Positions 1 through 5,696 of a DNA stretch of 9,086 nucleotides are shown here, piece by piece; positions within the stretch are counted from its first letter, which is position 1, and each line of letters begins with the position of its first letter. Below the pieces are notes generated by a model. That model was not told the origin of the DNA. It ran no database searches and saw only the letters and a program-made list of their open reading frames with translations. Source of the DNA: Lachnospiraceae bacterium UBA3814. Lineage in GTDB: Bacteria > Bacillota > Clostridia > Lachnospirales > Lachnospiraceae. The stretch is from contig DFEA01000003.1 of assembly GCA_002368575.1 (NCBI GenBank), forward strand, positions 2,760 through 11,845, given 5' to 3'. The translations under genes were made by a program, and so were the position numbers.

Positions 1-1608
1 TTCCTCTGTCACGCCCTTCTCAGGTTCAGCTTCGGAGAGCTCTTCCTCTGTCCTGTCCTCCTCAGACACCGTTTCAGAAGCCCCTTCATCTGACTGAAGA
101 GTTTCTGACAGAGTCTCTCCGACTTCAATGCCGGCTTCACGCCTTAACCTCTCATTTCTCTTCCTGATGATCTCTTCTATATTGATCTGTCCGGTTATCT
201 GCCTTTCGATCATATCCGGGTCAGGCAGGCTCATCCTGATCTGCCCGTTGTATTCCTGCCCCAGAATAGATTCATATCTCTTATGTTCGGCTTTAGTCTC
301 CGGCTCTGAGGGCTCATTTTTATCACCCTCCCCGCCGGCTGTCTCCTCAGGCTCCCCGGAGGCTGCGGACATCTGTTCAGTTACCTGCTCAGGGTTTTCC
401 TCCGGCTTTTCTTCAGGCTTTTCCTCGGGCTCACTCTCCGGCTTTCCTTCAGATTCTTCTTCCGGCTCTTCCTCAGACTTTTCTTCAGGTTTTTCTTCCG
501 TACTTACCTTCGGCTCTTCTTCAGGCTTTTCTTCGGGCTCTCCTTCAGGCTCCTGCTCCTCAGGTTGCTCTCCGGCATATTGGCCTGAAGCATACGGATC
601 GCTCTCTTCCGGCTCCCCTTCGGGCTTCTTAAACTCCTCCATCAGCTGTTGTACATAACTGCTGTTTTGATCAAATACGAATTCCTGAGTCTTTTCAGGG
701 AGCACCGGCTCTACCTTCTCCACTGTAAGACCGGGCTGTTGTGTAAGGGTTTCCGGATAATTCACGGGACCGGCTTCATAAATATCGGGCTGCGGCTCTC
801 CCAGATACTCCTCCATGCTCTGTCTGAGTTCATTCTGCAGCTTTTCGGTATTATACCCGGGCGCGCTTATTTCCTGACTGATGATATTGTACGTTCCCTG
901 TTGCCCGTTATAAGGATTATTATAATTATACCGCTGCTCCGTTTCCTCAGGAATGTACTTCTCCCCGTCAGGCTGCCCGGAATCGGGGACATACTGCTGC
1001 GGTACCGAGGCCGCGTACTGTGCCTGCTGGTCGATAAAGGCCTGATGCTGCGCTTTCAGCTCCATCGCCTTCTGTACATATTTCCCTTCCCCGAACCACA
1101 GGATCAGCTCATCACACTCATCCACGCATTTGGATTCCTGACCGGTTTTATGGTAGAGCTTTGCAAGCTCAAAAGCCCATTTTTCCTTGTAATCCCTCCG
1201 TTTATACTCCTCAAGTACCTTGATGCGCTCCTCTAAGGACACCTCCTGGGCTTCGTAAATTTTATAAAGCAAAATATAGCTTCCGGTATCTCCGGGAGCT
1301 ACACGCACAAATTCCTTATAGTATTCTACAGCGGAAACTACATCGTTCATCTTTATGGAAAGCTCACAAAGGCTGTAGATGATCATCCTTCCGCTCGGAT
1401 GCCTGTCATAGGCCAGCAGCAGTATATCCCTGCTGTCCTCATAGCGTCTGTTGTATTTATATATCTCGCTTACAGTGCAGAGCATGGATACGCTCTTGAC
1501 CCTGTGCCAGTCAATAGTGTCAGCTATTTCCATTGCCTCCACATATTTCTGTTGAGCGATATAATTTTTAATCTGGTCAGCACAAACCTGATATTCGTAC
1601 TTATCCAC
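1..1608 (-). CDS. TPR-like helical-repeat protein with acidic PEEK linker (partial, C-terminus outside window)
   Basis: An open frame of 536 codons without a stop runs from a GTG start to the left edge. GTG is chosen because GGGGAG lies about 10 bases upstream and the protein then opens with MDKYEYQVCADQIKNY. Residues 1 to about 175 are amphipathic helical pairs of TPR character (for example RVKSVSMLCTVSEIYKYN and KWAFELAKLYHKTGQ). A Gln/Tyr/Pro-rich linker follows, and residues about 345-405 are Glu/Pro/Lys-rich repeats of the EEKPEE type. A more ordered stretch near residues 465-485 contains the segment QITGQINIEEI. There is no signal peptide or membrane segment, so it is probably cytoplasmic. 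From memory, similar Lachnospiraceae proteins carry an ATPase-like domain at the C-terminus; that part is not visible here. The function is unknown, and TPR regions usually mediate protein contacts. A strong promoter with a leader of about 155 bases precedes it. Confidence 0.85.
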   Translation of the reverse strand, partial: MDKYEYQVCADQIKNYIAQQKYVEAMEIADTIDWHRVKSVSMLCTVSEIYKYNRRYEDSRDILLLAYDRHPSGRMIIYSLCELSIKMNDVVSAVEYYKEFVRVAPGDTGSYILLYKIYEAQEVSLEERIKVLEEYKRRDYKEKWAFELAKLYHKTGQESKCVDECDELILWFGEGKYVQKAMELKAQHQAFIDQQAQYAASVPQQYVPDSGQPDGEKYIPEETEQRYNYNNPYNGQQGTYNIISQEISAPGYNTEKLQNELRQSMEEYLGEPQPDIYEAGPVNYPETLTQQPGLTVEKVEPVLPEKTQEFVFDQNSSYVQQLMEEFKKPEGEPEESDPYASGQYAGEQPEEQEPEGEPEEKPEEEPKVSTEEKPEEKSEEEPEEESEGKPESEPEEKPEEKPEENPEQVTEQMSAASGEPEETAGGEGDKNEPSEPETKAEHKRYESILGQEYNGQIRMSLPDPDMIERQITGQINIEEIIRKRNERLRREAGIEVGETLSETLQSDEGASETVSEEDRTEEELSEAEPEKGVTEE

Positions 1609-1617
1609 TTATTTATT

Positions 1618-1623
1618 CTCCCC
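1618..1623 (-). promoter_or_regulatory. Ribosome binding site deciding the GTG start of the TPR-like gene
   Basis: GGGGAG on the minus strand sits nine bases upstream of GTG at 1608. No ATG with a comparable site lies in frame nearby, which supports the GTG start. Confidence 0.6.
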
Positions 1624-1712
1624 GTCTCTGTGCAAAAAAACATACTTCTGCCATTCAGATCATTTTTCTCAAGCCTTTTCACGTCTCAAATGCTCCGAAA
1701 TGATCCCTGATC

Positions 1713-1740
1713 ATGAACACAGTGCATATATACTGTTCAT
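1713..1740. promoter_or_regulatory. Inverted repeat in the TPR gene leader
   Basis: ATGAACA (1713-1719) and TGTTCAT (1734-1740) are perfect inverted repeats. AGT/ACT extends the pairing inward if one C is bulged, giving a stem of about 10 pairs. It lies about 25-50 bases downstream of the predicted transcription start, so it could be a repressor site or an RNA hairpin. The sequence does not show which. It is not followed by a T-run in the direction of the gene, so it is not a plain terminator. Confidence 0.45.
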
Positions 1741-1750
1741 TTTTATGAAG

Positions 1751-1768
1751 GCATACCATATCTAGTAT
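1751..1768. promoter_or_regulatory. Possible operator palindrome at the TPR gene transcription start
   Basis: GCATAC and GTATGT face each other: CATAC, eight bases, then GTATG, at 1752-1768. The site straddles the predicted start of the minus-strand transcript from the TTGACA/TAAACT promoter, a typical repressor position. The half sites are only five bases, so chance is possible. Confidence 0.3.
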
Positions 1769-1771
1769 GTT

Positions 1772-1800
1772 AGTTTAGCATAATGATACAAGAATGTCAA
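1772..1800 (-). promoter_or_regulatory. Sigma-A promoter of the TPR-like gene
   Basis: The minus strand reads TTGACA (1800-1795), a 17-base spacer, then TAAACT (1777-1772). The -35 box is a perfect consensus match. The -10 box matches less well. Transcription should start near 1765, leaving a leader of about 155 bases before the GTG start. The leader carries two inverted repeats (1751-1768 and 1713-1740) that could be operators or RNA hairpins. Confidence 0.7.
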
Positions 1801-1841
1801 AAAAAGCGCACAGAAGCTGACTATTATTCGTCTGTATGTGC

Positions 1842-1847
1842 TATTAT
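1842..1847 (+). promoter_or_regulatory. Possible plus-strand extended -10 box leading into the hairpin region
   Basis: TGCTATTAT on the plus strand resembles an extended -10 element (TG, one base, TATTAT). The best upstream -35 candidate, CTGACT at 1817-1822, sits at a 19-base spacing, which is long. If active, transcription would begin near 1855, run through the hairpins at 1864-2015 and the palindromic element, and could reach the gene at 2383. Low certainty. Confidence 0.25.
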
Positions 1848-1863
1848 ACTCGTGAACGCAATT

Positions 1864-1902
1864 GAGTGCCGTTTTCAAAGCTCCGTATCGCTTTGTTCAC
1901 TC
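1864..1902. repeat. Nested hairpin H1 of the intergenic cluster
   Basis: GAGTG (1864-1868) pairs with CACTC (1898-1902). Inside it CAAAGC pairs with GCTTTG around the loop TCCGTATC. The feature is strand-symmetric, and no T-run follows on either strand, so a terminator role is unlikely. It lies between two divergent genes, where terminators would not be expected. Confidence 0.5.
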
Positions 1903-1917
1903 GTTATACATTTTATA

Positions 1918-1952
1918 GGAAACGACAAAGTTCTTTTTACTTTGGCGTTTCC
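1918..1952. repeat. Hairpin H2 of the intergenic cluster
   Basis: GGAAACG (1918-1924) pairs with CGTTTCC (1946-1952). The stem continues with ACAAAGT against ACTTTGG, which has one mismatch. This gives about 14 positions of stem around a short T-rich loop. It is the second of four hairpins spaced at short intervals. Confidence 0.6.
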
Positions 1953-1964
1953 TGCGCCGGGCCA

Positions 1965-1992
1965 ATTCGATATTTGCCAGCAAATATCGAAT
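1965..1992. repeat. Perfect 13-bp palindrome H3 of the intergenic cluster
   Basis: ATTCGATATTTGC (1965-1977), two bases, then GCAAATATCGAAT (1980-1992): 13 perfectly matched base pairs with a two-base centre. As DNA it could be a dimeric protein site. As RNA it would be a stable stem once a few central pairs open. It is unlikely to arise by chance. Confidence 0.75.
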
Positions 1993-2000
1993 AAGTTTTG

Positions 2001-2015
2001 GTCGCCTCCGGCGAC
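2001..2015. repeat. GC-rich hairpin H4 of the intergenic cluster
   Basis: GTCGCC (2001-2006), loop TCC, GGCGAC (2010-2015), a perfect six-pair GC-rich stem. It follows H3 after eight bases. No poly-T tract follows directly. Confidence 0.6.
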
Positions 2016-2048
2016 ATCTTCCTTACAAAATCCGTGCGCACTTATTAT

Positions 2049-2295
2049 CAATGTCATTAACTTAAGCTCACATCGTTGACTACGACTCGGTGAAGGTTCC
2101 ATTCTGTGTCGGGACGTTAAGACGCGTCTTGACCGGAGAAGAGATCCGTCCCGAATTCTTTAGGCGCGAAGGCTCTTCCTGAGCGTCTTAGGAATTCGTG
2201 GACTAGCTCTTCGGAGGGAAGCGTCGTCTCGACACAGAATCGGAAACCTTCGCAGAGTCGTTCACAACATATAGTAGCTTAAGTTAATGACATTG
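2049..2295. mobile_element. 247-bp MITE-like palindromic element with 20-bp terminal inverted repeats
   Basis: The ends are perfect 20-bp inverted repeats: CAATGTCATTAACTTAAGCT at 2049-2068 and its reverse complement at 2276-2295. The interior continues the symmetry. The stretch 2083-2116 is the imperfect reverse complement of 2225-2260 (shared CGACTC, GAAGGTT and ATTCTGTGTCG blocks). Further in, segments around GAATTC at 2153-2158 and 2192-2197 and their flanks pair again. Each arm is roughly 115 bases, so the whole element can form one long imperfect hairpin. It has no transposase and no convincing ORF. No clear target-site duplication is visible in the flanks. A non-autonomous miniature transposable element is the simplest reading. 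A structured non-coding RNA gene is the alternative. Confidence 0.6.
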
Positions 2296-2307
2296 GTTCA
2301 CTATAGT
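2279..2307 (+). promoter_or_regulatory. Weak candidate promoter at the right edge of the palindromic element
   Basis: TATAGT (2302-2307) is a good -10 match just outside the right terminal repeat. The correctly spaced -35 position, TTAAGT at 2279-2284 inside the repeat, matches the consensus at only three of six bases. It would drive the gene starting at 2383. No better plus-strand promoter is seen close to that gene. Confidence 0.25.
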
Positions 2308-2382
2308 AACCGGCAGTTATTTACTTTATCGTGTATATGTCAGGGTCGGATGAAAAGATCAGAGCCTGTCAGAGGATGTTTT

Positions 2383-3354
2383 ATGAAAAAAGTCCCTTTT
2401 ATTGCGGCGGTCCTGCTTATTATCACGGCTGCGGCGATGATATTTTGGACCTGTGACCGCCCGGTCCTTTCCGAAAGGGCCATGGAGCCTGTTACGTCCG
2501 GCGCTGAGGACCCTGAAAATAAATACGATTCCTTTAATATCCTTACCTGTATAAGGAAGCTGGGGGACACCTGGTTTCTGGTCGACTGTTATCACGATCA
2601 GATCCTTTACAGCTCCTCACCGGATACTCCGCCAAAGGACTGGAAGGTCATGACAAGGCAGATAAAGCACGGCCATACCATTTCCTCGGACGGAGAGCTC
2701 TATCTTGCGGATGATACCGAAAATAACCGGATAATGGTATTTAAGAAAGGGGCAGACGGCTTTGAGCTTGCGGGTGAATTTAATGACATGGGGATACTGC
2801 CGCATTTCACTGTTTACGATGAAGGCAGTAAAAGGTTCTATGCTTTAAGCTCCATGACCGGGGAGCTTTTTGTTTTCAGGAATTCCTCGGGAACGGCGGT
2901 GCTTGAAAGGACCATGAGACTTGAGGAGCTTGACGGCAGTTATGTACGCTCCTTCACCATAATCGGAGATGAGATATATTTTGTATCCGGAAACATGAAC
3001 ATCCTCAGAGCAAGGCTTTCCGATCTGAAGCTTCTTGAAAGATATCCGGTAAACAGAGACATTGCCGGAATGGTTCAGCTTGAAAGGATAGGAGGCTTCT
3101 ACTATATCACCATATCCACGGATTCGGATTTTGATCAGTCCTATGCCACCATGATAAGAGTAAAAGATCTTACTAAGCTCGAAAGCGGCGCATATGAGGA
3201 TATTTACGGGTATTTTGAGGGAGGCGGCACTCCTTATTACATAGGGAGCGCCGATGGCCATTTCTACCTTACCGAGCACCGCCTTCCCGGCCGTAATCTC
3301 TGGCAGTTTGATATAAAGGACGATCAGATCATAAATGTCCTTGCCCTTAACTGA
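2383..3354 (+). CDS. Membrane-anchored extracytoplasmic beta-propeller-like protein, function unknown
   Basis: This is a 323-residue protein if translation starts at ATG 2383, chosen because AGAGGA (2371-2376) lies six bases upstream and the product then begins MKKVPFIAAVLLIITAAAMI, a signal or anchor helix (residues 3-22). The open frame extends further upstream, but those codons run into the palindromic element. Cys24 follows the helix, yet the preceding residues do not make a good lipobox. The mature part has repeated beta-strand units of about 45 residues: FLVDCYHDQILY (65-76), GELYLADDTENNRIMVF (104-120), KRFYALSSMTGELFVF (150-165), and a C-terminal GGGTPYYIGSADGHFYLTEH segment. The DDTENNRI block resembles NHL/YncE-type propeller blades. 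I recall similar uncharacterised Lachnospiraceae proteins. A sugar-binding or wall-surveillance role is only a guess. It converges on rsgI with seven bases between stop codons. Confidence 0.8.
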   Translation: MKKVPFIAAVLLIITAAAMIFWTCDRPVLSERAMEPVTSGAEDPENKYDSFNILTCIRKLGDTWFLVDCYHDQILYSSSPDTPPKDWKVMTRQIKHGHTISSDGELYLADDTENNRIMVFKKGADGFELAGEFNDMGILPHFTVYDEGSKRFYALSSMTGELFVFRNSSGTAVLERTMRLEELDGSYVRSFTIIGDEIYFVSGNMNILRARLSDLKLLERYPVNRDIAGMVQLERIGGFYYITISTDSDFDQSYATMIRVKDLTKLESGAYEDIYGYFEGGGTPYYIGSADGHFYLTEHRLPGRNLWQFDIKDDQIINVLALN

Positions 3355-3361
3355 TCCTTCC

Positions 3362-4852
3362 CTAAGGCGGTCCTCCCGGTCCCCTGCCGGAATCCGGTCT
3401 TCCACCTGGTTCGCCCTTTTCACGGCCCTCTCCTGCCGGTTCATTTCCCCCTGAAGCACCCCCCGGGGGCTCTCCCCCGCCCGGTCCGTGGACGGAGCGT
3501 CCTTCACCAGGGCCATACGGCTCGACATCAGGCCTGTCACCGCCTGCTTCGTTGCCGGAACCAAAGGATCCATCCGCAGATCCTCCACCTGTTTCATAAG
3601 GAATATCTCCTGCAGGAGGCTGTGAGGACTGTTCAGGTACGGAAGGTCCCCCGCCGTTTTCCGTCTGAGGAGCAGACGGAAGCTGTGCCTGTCCCGTATT
3701 CCCGTTTTCCGCCGCGGGATTTTTCTGTCCGGTTTCTTCGGAAGCGGAGCCGGCTCCCGGTAATATCGGCGGTGTCCCCTCCTCAGGGACCGTACCGGGA
3801 TCGCTGCTTTCACCCGGGCCTGTATTCAAGCTGTTATCACCCGGCGCCGTATTTAAGCCGCCGTTATTGCCCGGCATCGTACCTAAGCCGCTGTTATTGC
3901 CCGGCGCCGTACCTAAGCTGCTCCTGTTTCCCGCATCCCCGGGAGCAGGTCTGTTTTCCTCCGTACCCTTCTTCTCATCCTCCCGGGCTCCTACCCCGTC
4001 TGCTTTCTCAGTCGCCCGTTCTCCATTAACGATAGGCTCCTCAGGCCTGTCCTCCTCATTTAACTCCCTTGCTTCTTCATGATCGAAGCTGCTGTTTAAG
4101 TCCTCCGTGTTTTCATCCTCGATCCGCTCATCCCTGCCGTCCCTAAGGGGCTCTGTATCAATATTATTTAAGGATGTATCCGGCAGAGTACCTTCCCCGG
4201 AGCTCTTCTCCATCATTATTACCCTTCCGGGACTGATCTCCTTATCTCTGGCCTTTTTCCTCAGCTCGTCGGTCACGATCAGTGATTCACCCTCTATCCT
4301 CTTGTTCTCATGCTTCTCTGCCTTTCTTCCGTTCCACGCCTCCATCTTCCTTCCGGCTCTTTCCTTAAGCCTTTCCGTCCTGAAGAAATGACTGTCCACG
4401 GTCATGACTACGGGAGTAGATTCCCCTATGTAATTCTCCTCATCCAGGGCGTCAAGCGTGGAATCGATGGCTGCGTCTATCTTCTTTCCGACGACCTCCA
4501 CAGAGATCATATTCACTATATCTTCACCGTCATTGTTAAACGCGTCAAAGCGAAGGACCCTGTCAAAGTAATTCAGCTCATACCTGAGGGAAGGATTTAT
4601 GTCAAGAGTCACCGTACTGTATGCATAGGTATTCGCCGTAAAGGTGCCCGCCGCAAGGATCACCAGAGCGACTGATGCGGCAATGGCTCTTACCGCACGG
4701 GTGCTCAGGGAAAGAATCCTTCTGCTTCCCTCCGGCTTATACTCTATAGTCTGACCCACGGAGTAATTATCGTCTTTTATATCATTAAAGGTACCGTCCT
4801 GCGAAAGGACCGCTGCCCGGCCGTTTCTCAGACTCACGACTACCGCCTTCAA
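3362..4852 (-). CDS. rsgI: RsgI-family membrane anti-sigma factor
   Basis: A 496-residue single-pass regulator that should bind SigI in the cytoplasm and release it on an outside signal. Residues 1-50 form the RsgI N-domain (KAVVVSLRNGRAAVLSQDG). Residues 54-75 are the membrane helix. Residues 76-160 form the extracytoplasmic domain with TLDINPSLRYELN; Asn86-Pro87 matches the Asn-Pro bond reported for RsgI self-cleavage. The conserved block ARDKEISPGRVIMMEK is at 201-216. From 217 on the protein is low-complexity: acidic to about 300, then decapeptide repeats GLGT-PGNN (311-342), ending Gly/Pro-rich. No carbohydrate-binding module is recognisable, unlike several RsgI proteins of cellulolytic clostridia. 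Start: TTG at 4852, one base after the sigI stop, with GGGAGG seven bases upstream. An ATG 21 codons earlier would add residues unlike RsgI. Translational coupling to sigI is likely. Confidence 0.9.
   Translation of the reverse strand: MKAVVVSLRNGRAAVLSQDGTFNDIKDDNYSVGQTIEYKPEGSRRILSLSTRAVRAIAASVALVILAAGTFTANTYAYSTVTLDINPSLRYELNYFDRVLRFDAFNNDGEDIVNMISVEVVGKKIDAAIDSTLDALDEENYIGESTPVVMTVDSHFFRTERLKERAGRKMEAWNGRKAEKHENKRIEGESLIVTDELRKKARDKEISPGRVIMMEKSSGEGTLPDTSLNNIDTEPLRDGRDERIEDENTEDLNSSFDHEEARELNEEDRPEEPIVNGERATEKADGVGAREDEKKGTEENRPAPGDAGNRSSLGTAPGNNSGLGTMPGNNGGLNTAPGDNSLNTGPGESSDPGTVPEEGTPPILPGAGSASEETGQKNPAAENGNTGQAQLPSAPQTENGGGPSVPEQSSQPPAGDIPYETGGGSADGSFGSGNEAGGDRPDVEPYGPGEGRSVHGPGGGEPPGGASGGNEPAGEGREKGEPGGRPDSGRGPGGPP
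3827..3922 (-). repeat. 30-bp tandem repeats in the rsgI tail
   Basis: About three imperfect 30-bp units encode decapeptides of the type SGLGTMPGNN and GGLNTAPGDN (RsgI residues about 311-342). The units differ by a few bases. Such in-frame repeats can change copy number by slippage without breaking the frame, altering the length of the extracytoplasmic tail. Confidence 0.65.
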
Positions 4853-4853
4853 A

Positions 4854-5585
4854 TCAGTCCCTCCCGTTTTTTCCGAATGGTATATACGCGGCAAGCTCCG
4901 GATAATCCCCGTCAAGTATAAGTACCGCCGCGATCAGGTATTTCCGGAATTTATCAAGAAATTTAGTACTCTGTCCGCTCCGCTGTCGGAGCTTTGAGGA
5001 TGGAAGCTGTCCGGTCCTCTTTAAAAGCTCGACTATGGGCGGCGGAAGGAAAAAGGAGGCTATCACCTCGGCACAGCCCTTCCTTGTGCTCCGGGATCTG
5101 GGGGAGCATGAGGTAAGGTCAAAAAAGGAAATATTATACCGTTTAAGCTCCTCCTCAAGAGCAAGTATCTCTTCCCTGACGGAGCTTTCCGGGCTCATGC
5201 CAACCGCCATTTTATCCTGCATTTCAAGCTTAAGGGAAAGCTCCGGATCATCCTCCTCAACCTCTCCCTCAAAGGCAGAGGGGCTTACGGATATCTCATC
5301 CTTTATCCGCTCATTGCCCTTATAATAATTCAAAAGGCGGCTTTTAATGACAATCGAAGCAAACCCCCAAAAATCACCCTTTCCGGAGTCATATCTGTCC
5401 AGCGCTTCCGAAGCTGCTATCAGCGCTATGGACCACTCATCGTCGCTTTTTGTGATGTGGTGCCCGGAAAGCTTCGCTGCAAGTCTTAAAATATGTTCGC
5501 TGTTCTCGGCAAGGAACAACTCCCTTAAGGAGGCGTCCTTTGCCGCTTTTTCAGCCTTTAAATTCTCTTCTTTATTATCCGCCAT
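4854..5585 (-). CDS. sigI: RNA polymerase sigma factor SigI
   Basis: A 243-residue sigma factor of the SigI group, close to the usual length of about 240-260. Residues 30-90 carry the region-2-like core: DDEWSIALIAASEALDRYDSG (48-68) and FASIVIKSRLLNYYKG (75-90), matching the family pattern in which an acidic SIAL-EA-D-YD helix is followed by the R-LL-YY helix. The C-terminal DNA-binding region is at 185-235 and ends with KYLIAAVLILDGDYPELAAY, a signature of the family. The middle (95-160) is acidic and variable. Start: ATG 5585 is preferred because AGGAG (5596-5592) is six bases upstream. A GTG five codons earlier (5600) is in frame but overlaps that site. rsgI follows with a one-base gap after the stop. 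In Bacillus subtilis SigI acts in heat and envelope stress, and in Acetivibrio thermocellus in polysaccharide sensing; the regulon here is unknown. Confidence 0.92.
   Translation of the reverse strand: MADNKEENLKAEKAAKDASLRELFLAENSEHILRLAAKLSGHHITKSDDEWSIALIAASEALDRYDSGKGDFWGFASIVIKSRLLNYYKGNERIKDEISVSPSAFEGEVEEDDPELSLKLEMQDKMAVGMSPESSVREEILALEEELKRYNISFFDLTSCSPRSRSTRKGCAEVIASFFLPPPIVELLKRTGQLPSSKLRQRSGQSTKFLDKFRKYLIAAVLILDGDYPELAAYIPFGKNGRD
4860..4865 (-). promoter_or_regulatory. Ribosome binding site deciding the TTG start of rsgI
   Basis: GGGAGG on the minus strand lies inside the last codons of sigI, seven bases before TTG 4852. This site, and the fact that the RsgI domain begins exactly at that codon (MKAVVVSLRNG), argues for TTG over the upstream ATG at 4915. 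Confidence 0.75.
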
Positions 5586-5591
5586 ATTCGG

Positions 5592-5615
5592 CTCCTGCAC
5601 CTGCTGACCGGTGCA
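5592..5615 (-). promoter_or_regulatory. Hairpin abutting the sigI ribosome binding site
   Basis: TGCACC (minus strand 5615-5610) pairs with GGTGCA (5601-5596) around an eight-base loop. The AGGAG of sigI overlaps the base of this stem. If formed in mRNA, the stem could reduce or temperature-tune sigI translation. With only six pairs, this is suggestive rather than firm. Confidence 0.35.
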
Positions 5616-5696
5616 TAGCTTTCTGTCGGCAGATTTCCCTGCAATGATCCGCGATACGTCCTAAGCTGCTGCCAGGCCGCCGGCTCTTCGGATCAC

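Noticed and set aside
400..570. CRISPR-like or satellite repeat in the Glu/Pro/Lys coding stretch
   Set aside because: The units are short degenerate codon repeats in one open frame, without spacers. They encode a protein linker.
128..1236. Two plus-strand frames opposite the TPR-like gene
   Set aside because: They are antisense to a continuous 536-codon frame. The Ser/Gly repeats in them are just the complement of the Glu/Pro/Lys repeat codons.
1918..1952. H2 as an intrinsic terminator
   Set aside because: Its T-run is in the loop and not after the stem, and genes on both sides point away from it.
1783..2079. 98-residue plus-strand frame across the hairpin region
   Set aside because: It lacks a ribosome binding site, has an irregular Ser/Cys-rich composition, and its codons are dictated by four palindromes. 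It runs into the left terminal repeat of the 247-bp element. I treat it as non-coding.
1875..2102. 75-residue minus-strand frame over the same hairpins
   Set aside because: It is a mirror of the same inverted repeats with no Shine-Dalgarno before the start. A palindromic region opens frames on both strands.
2287..2382. Upstream starts for the propeller-like protein at 2287 and 2350
   Set aside because: The first lies inside the terminal repeat of the palindromic element. Both would bury the signal helix behind extra residues, whereas ATG 2383 has AGAGGA at the proper distance.
2845..3813. 322-residue minus-strand frame
   Set aside because: It overlaps the well-supported propeller-like gene and the rsgI tail. 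It has no family resemblance and an Arg/Pro-rich shadow composition.
4853..4915. Upstream ATG start for rsgI adding 21 residues
   Set aside because: The added residues overlap sigI in another frame and do not resemble the RsgI N-domain. The TTG start has a perfect-spaced GGGAGG and begins exactly with the domain.
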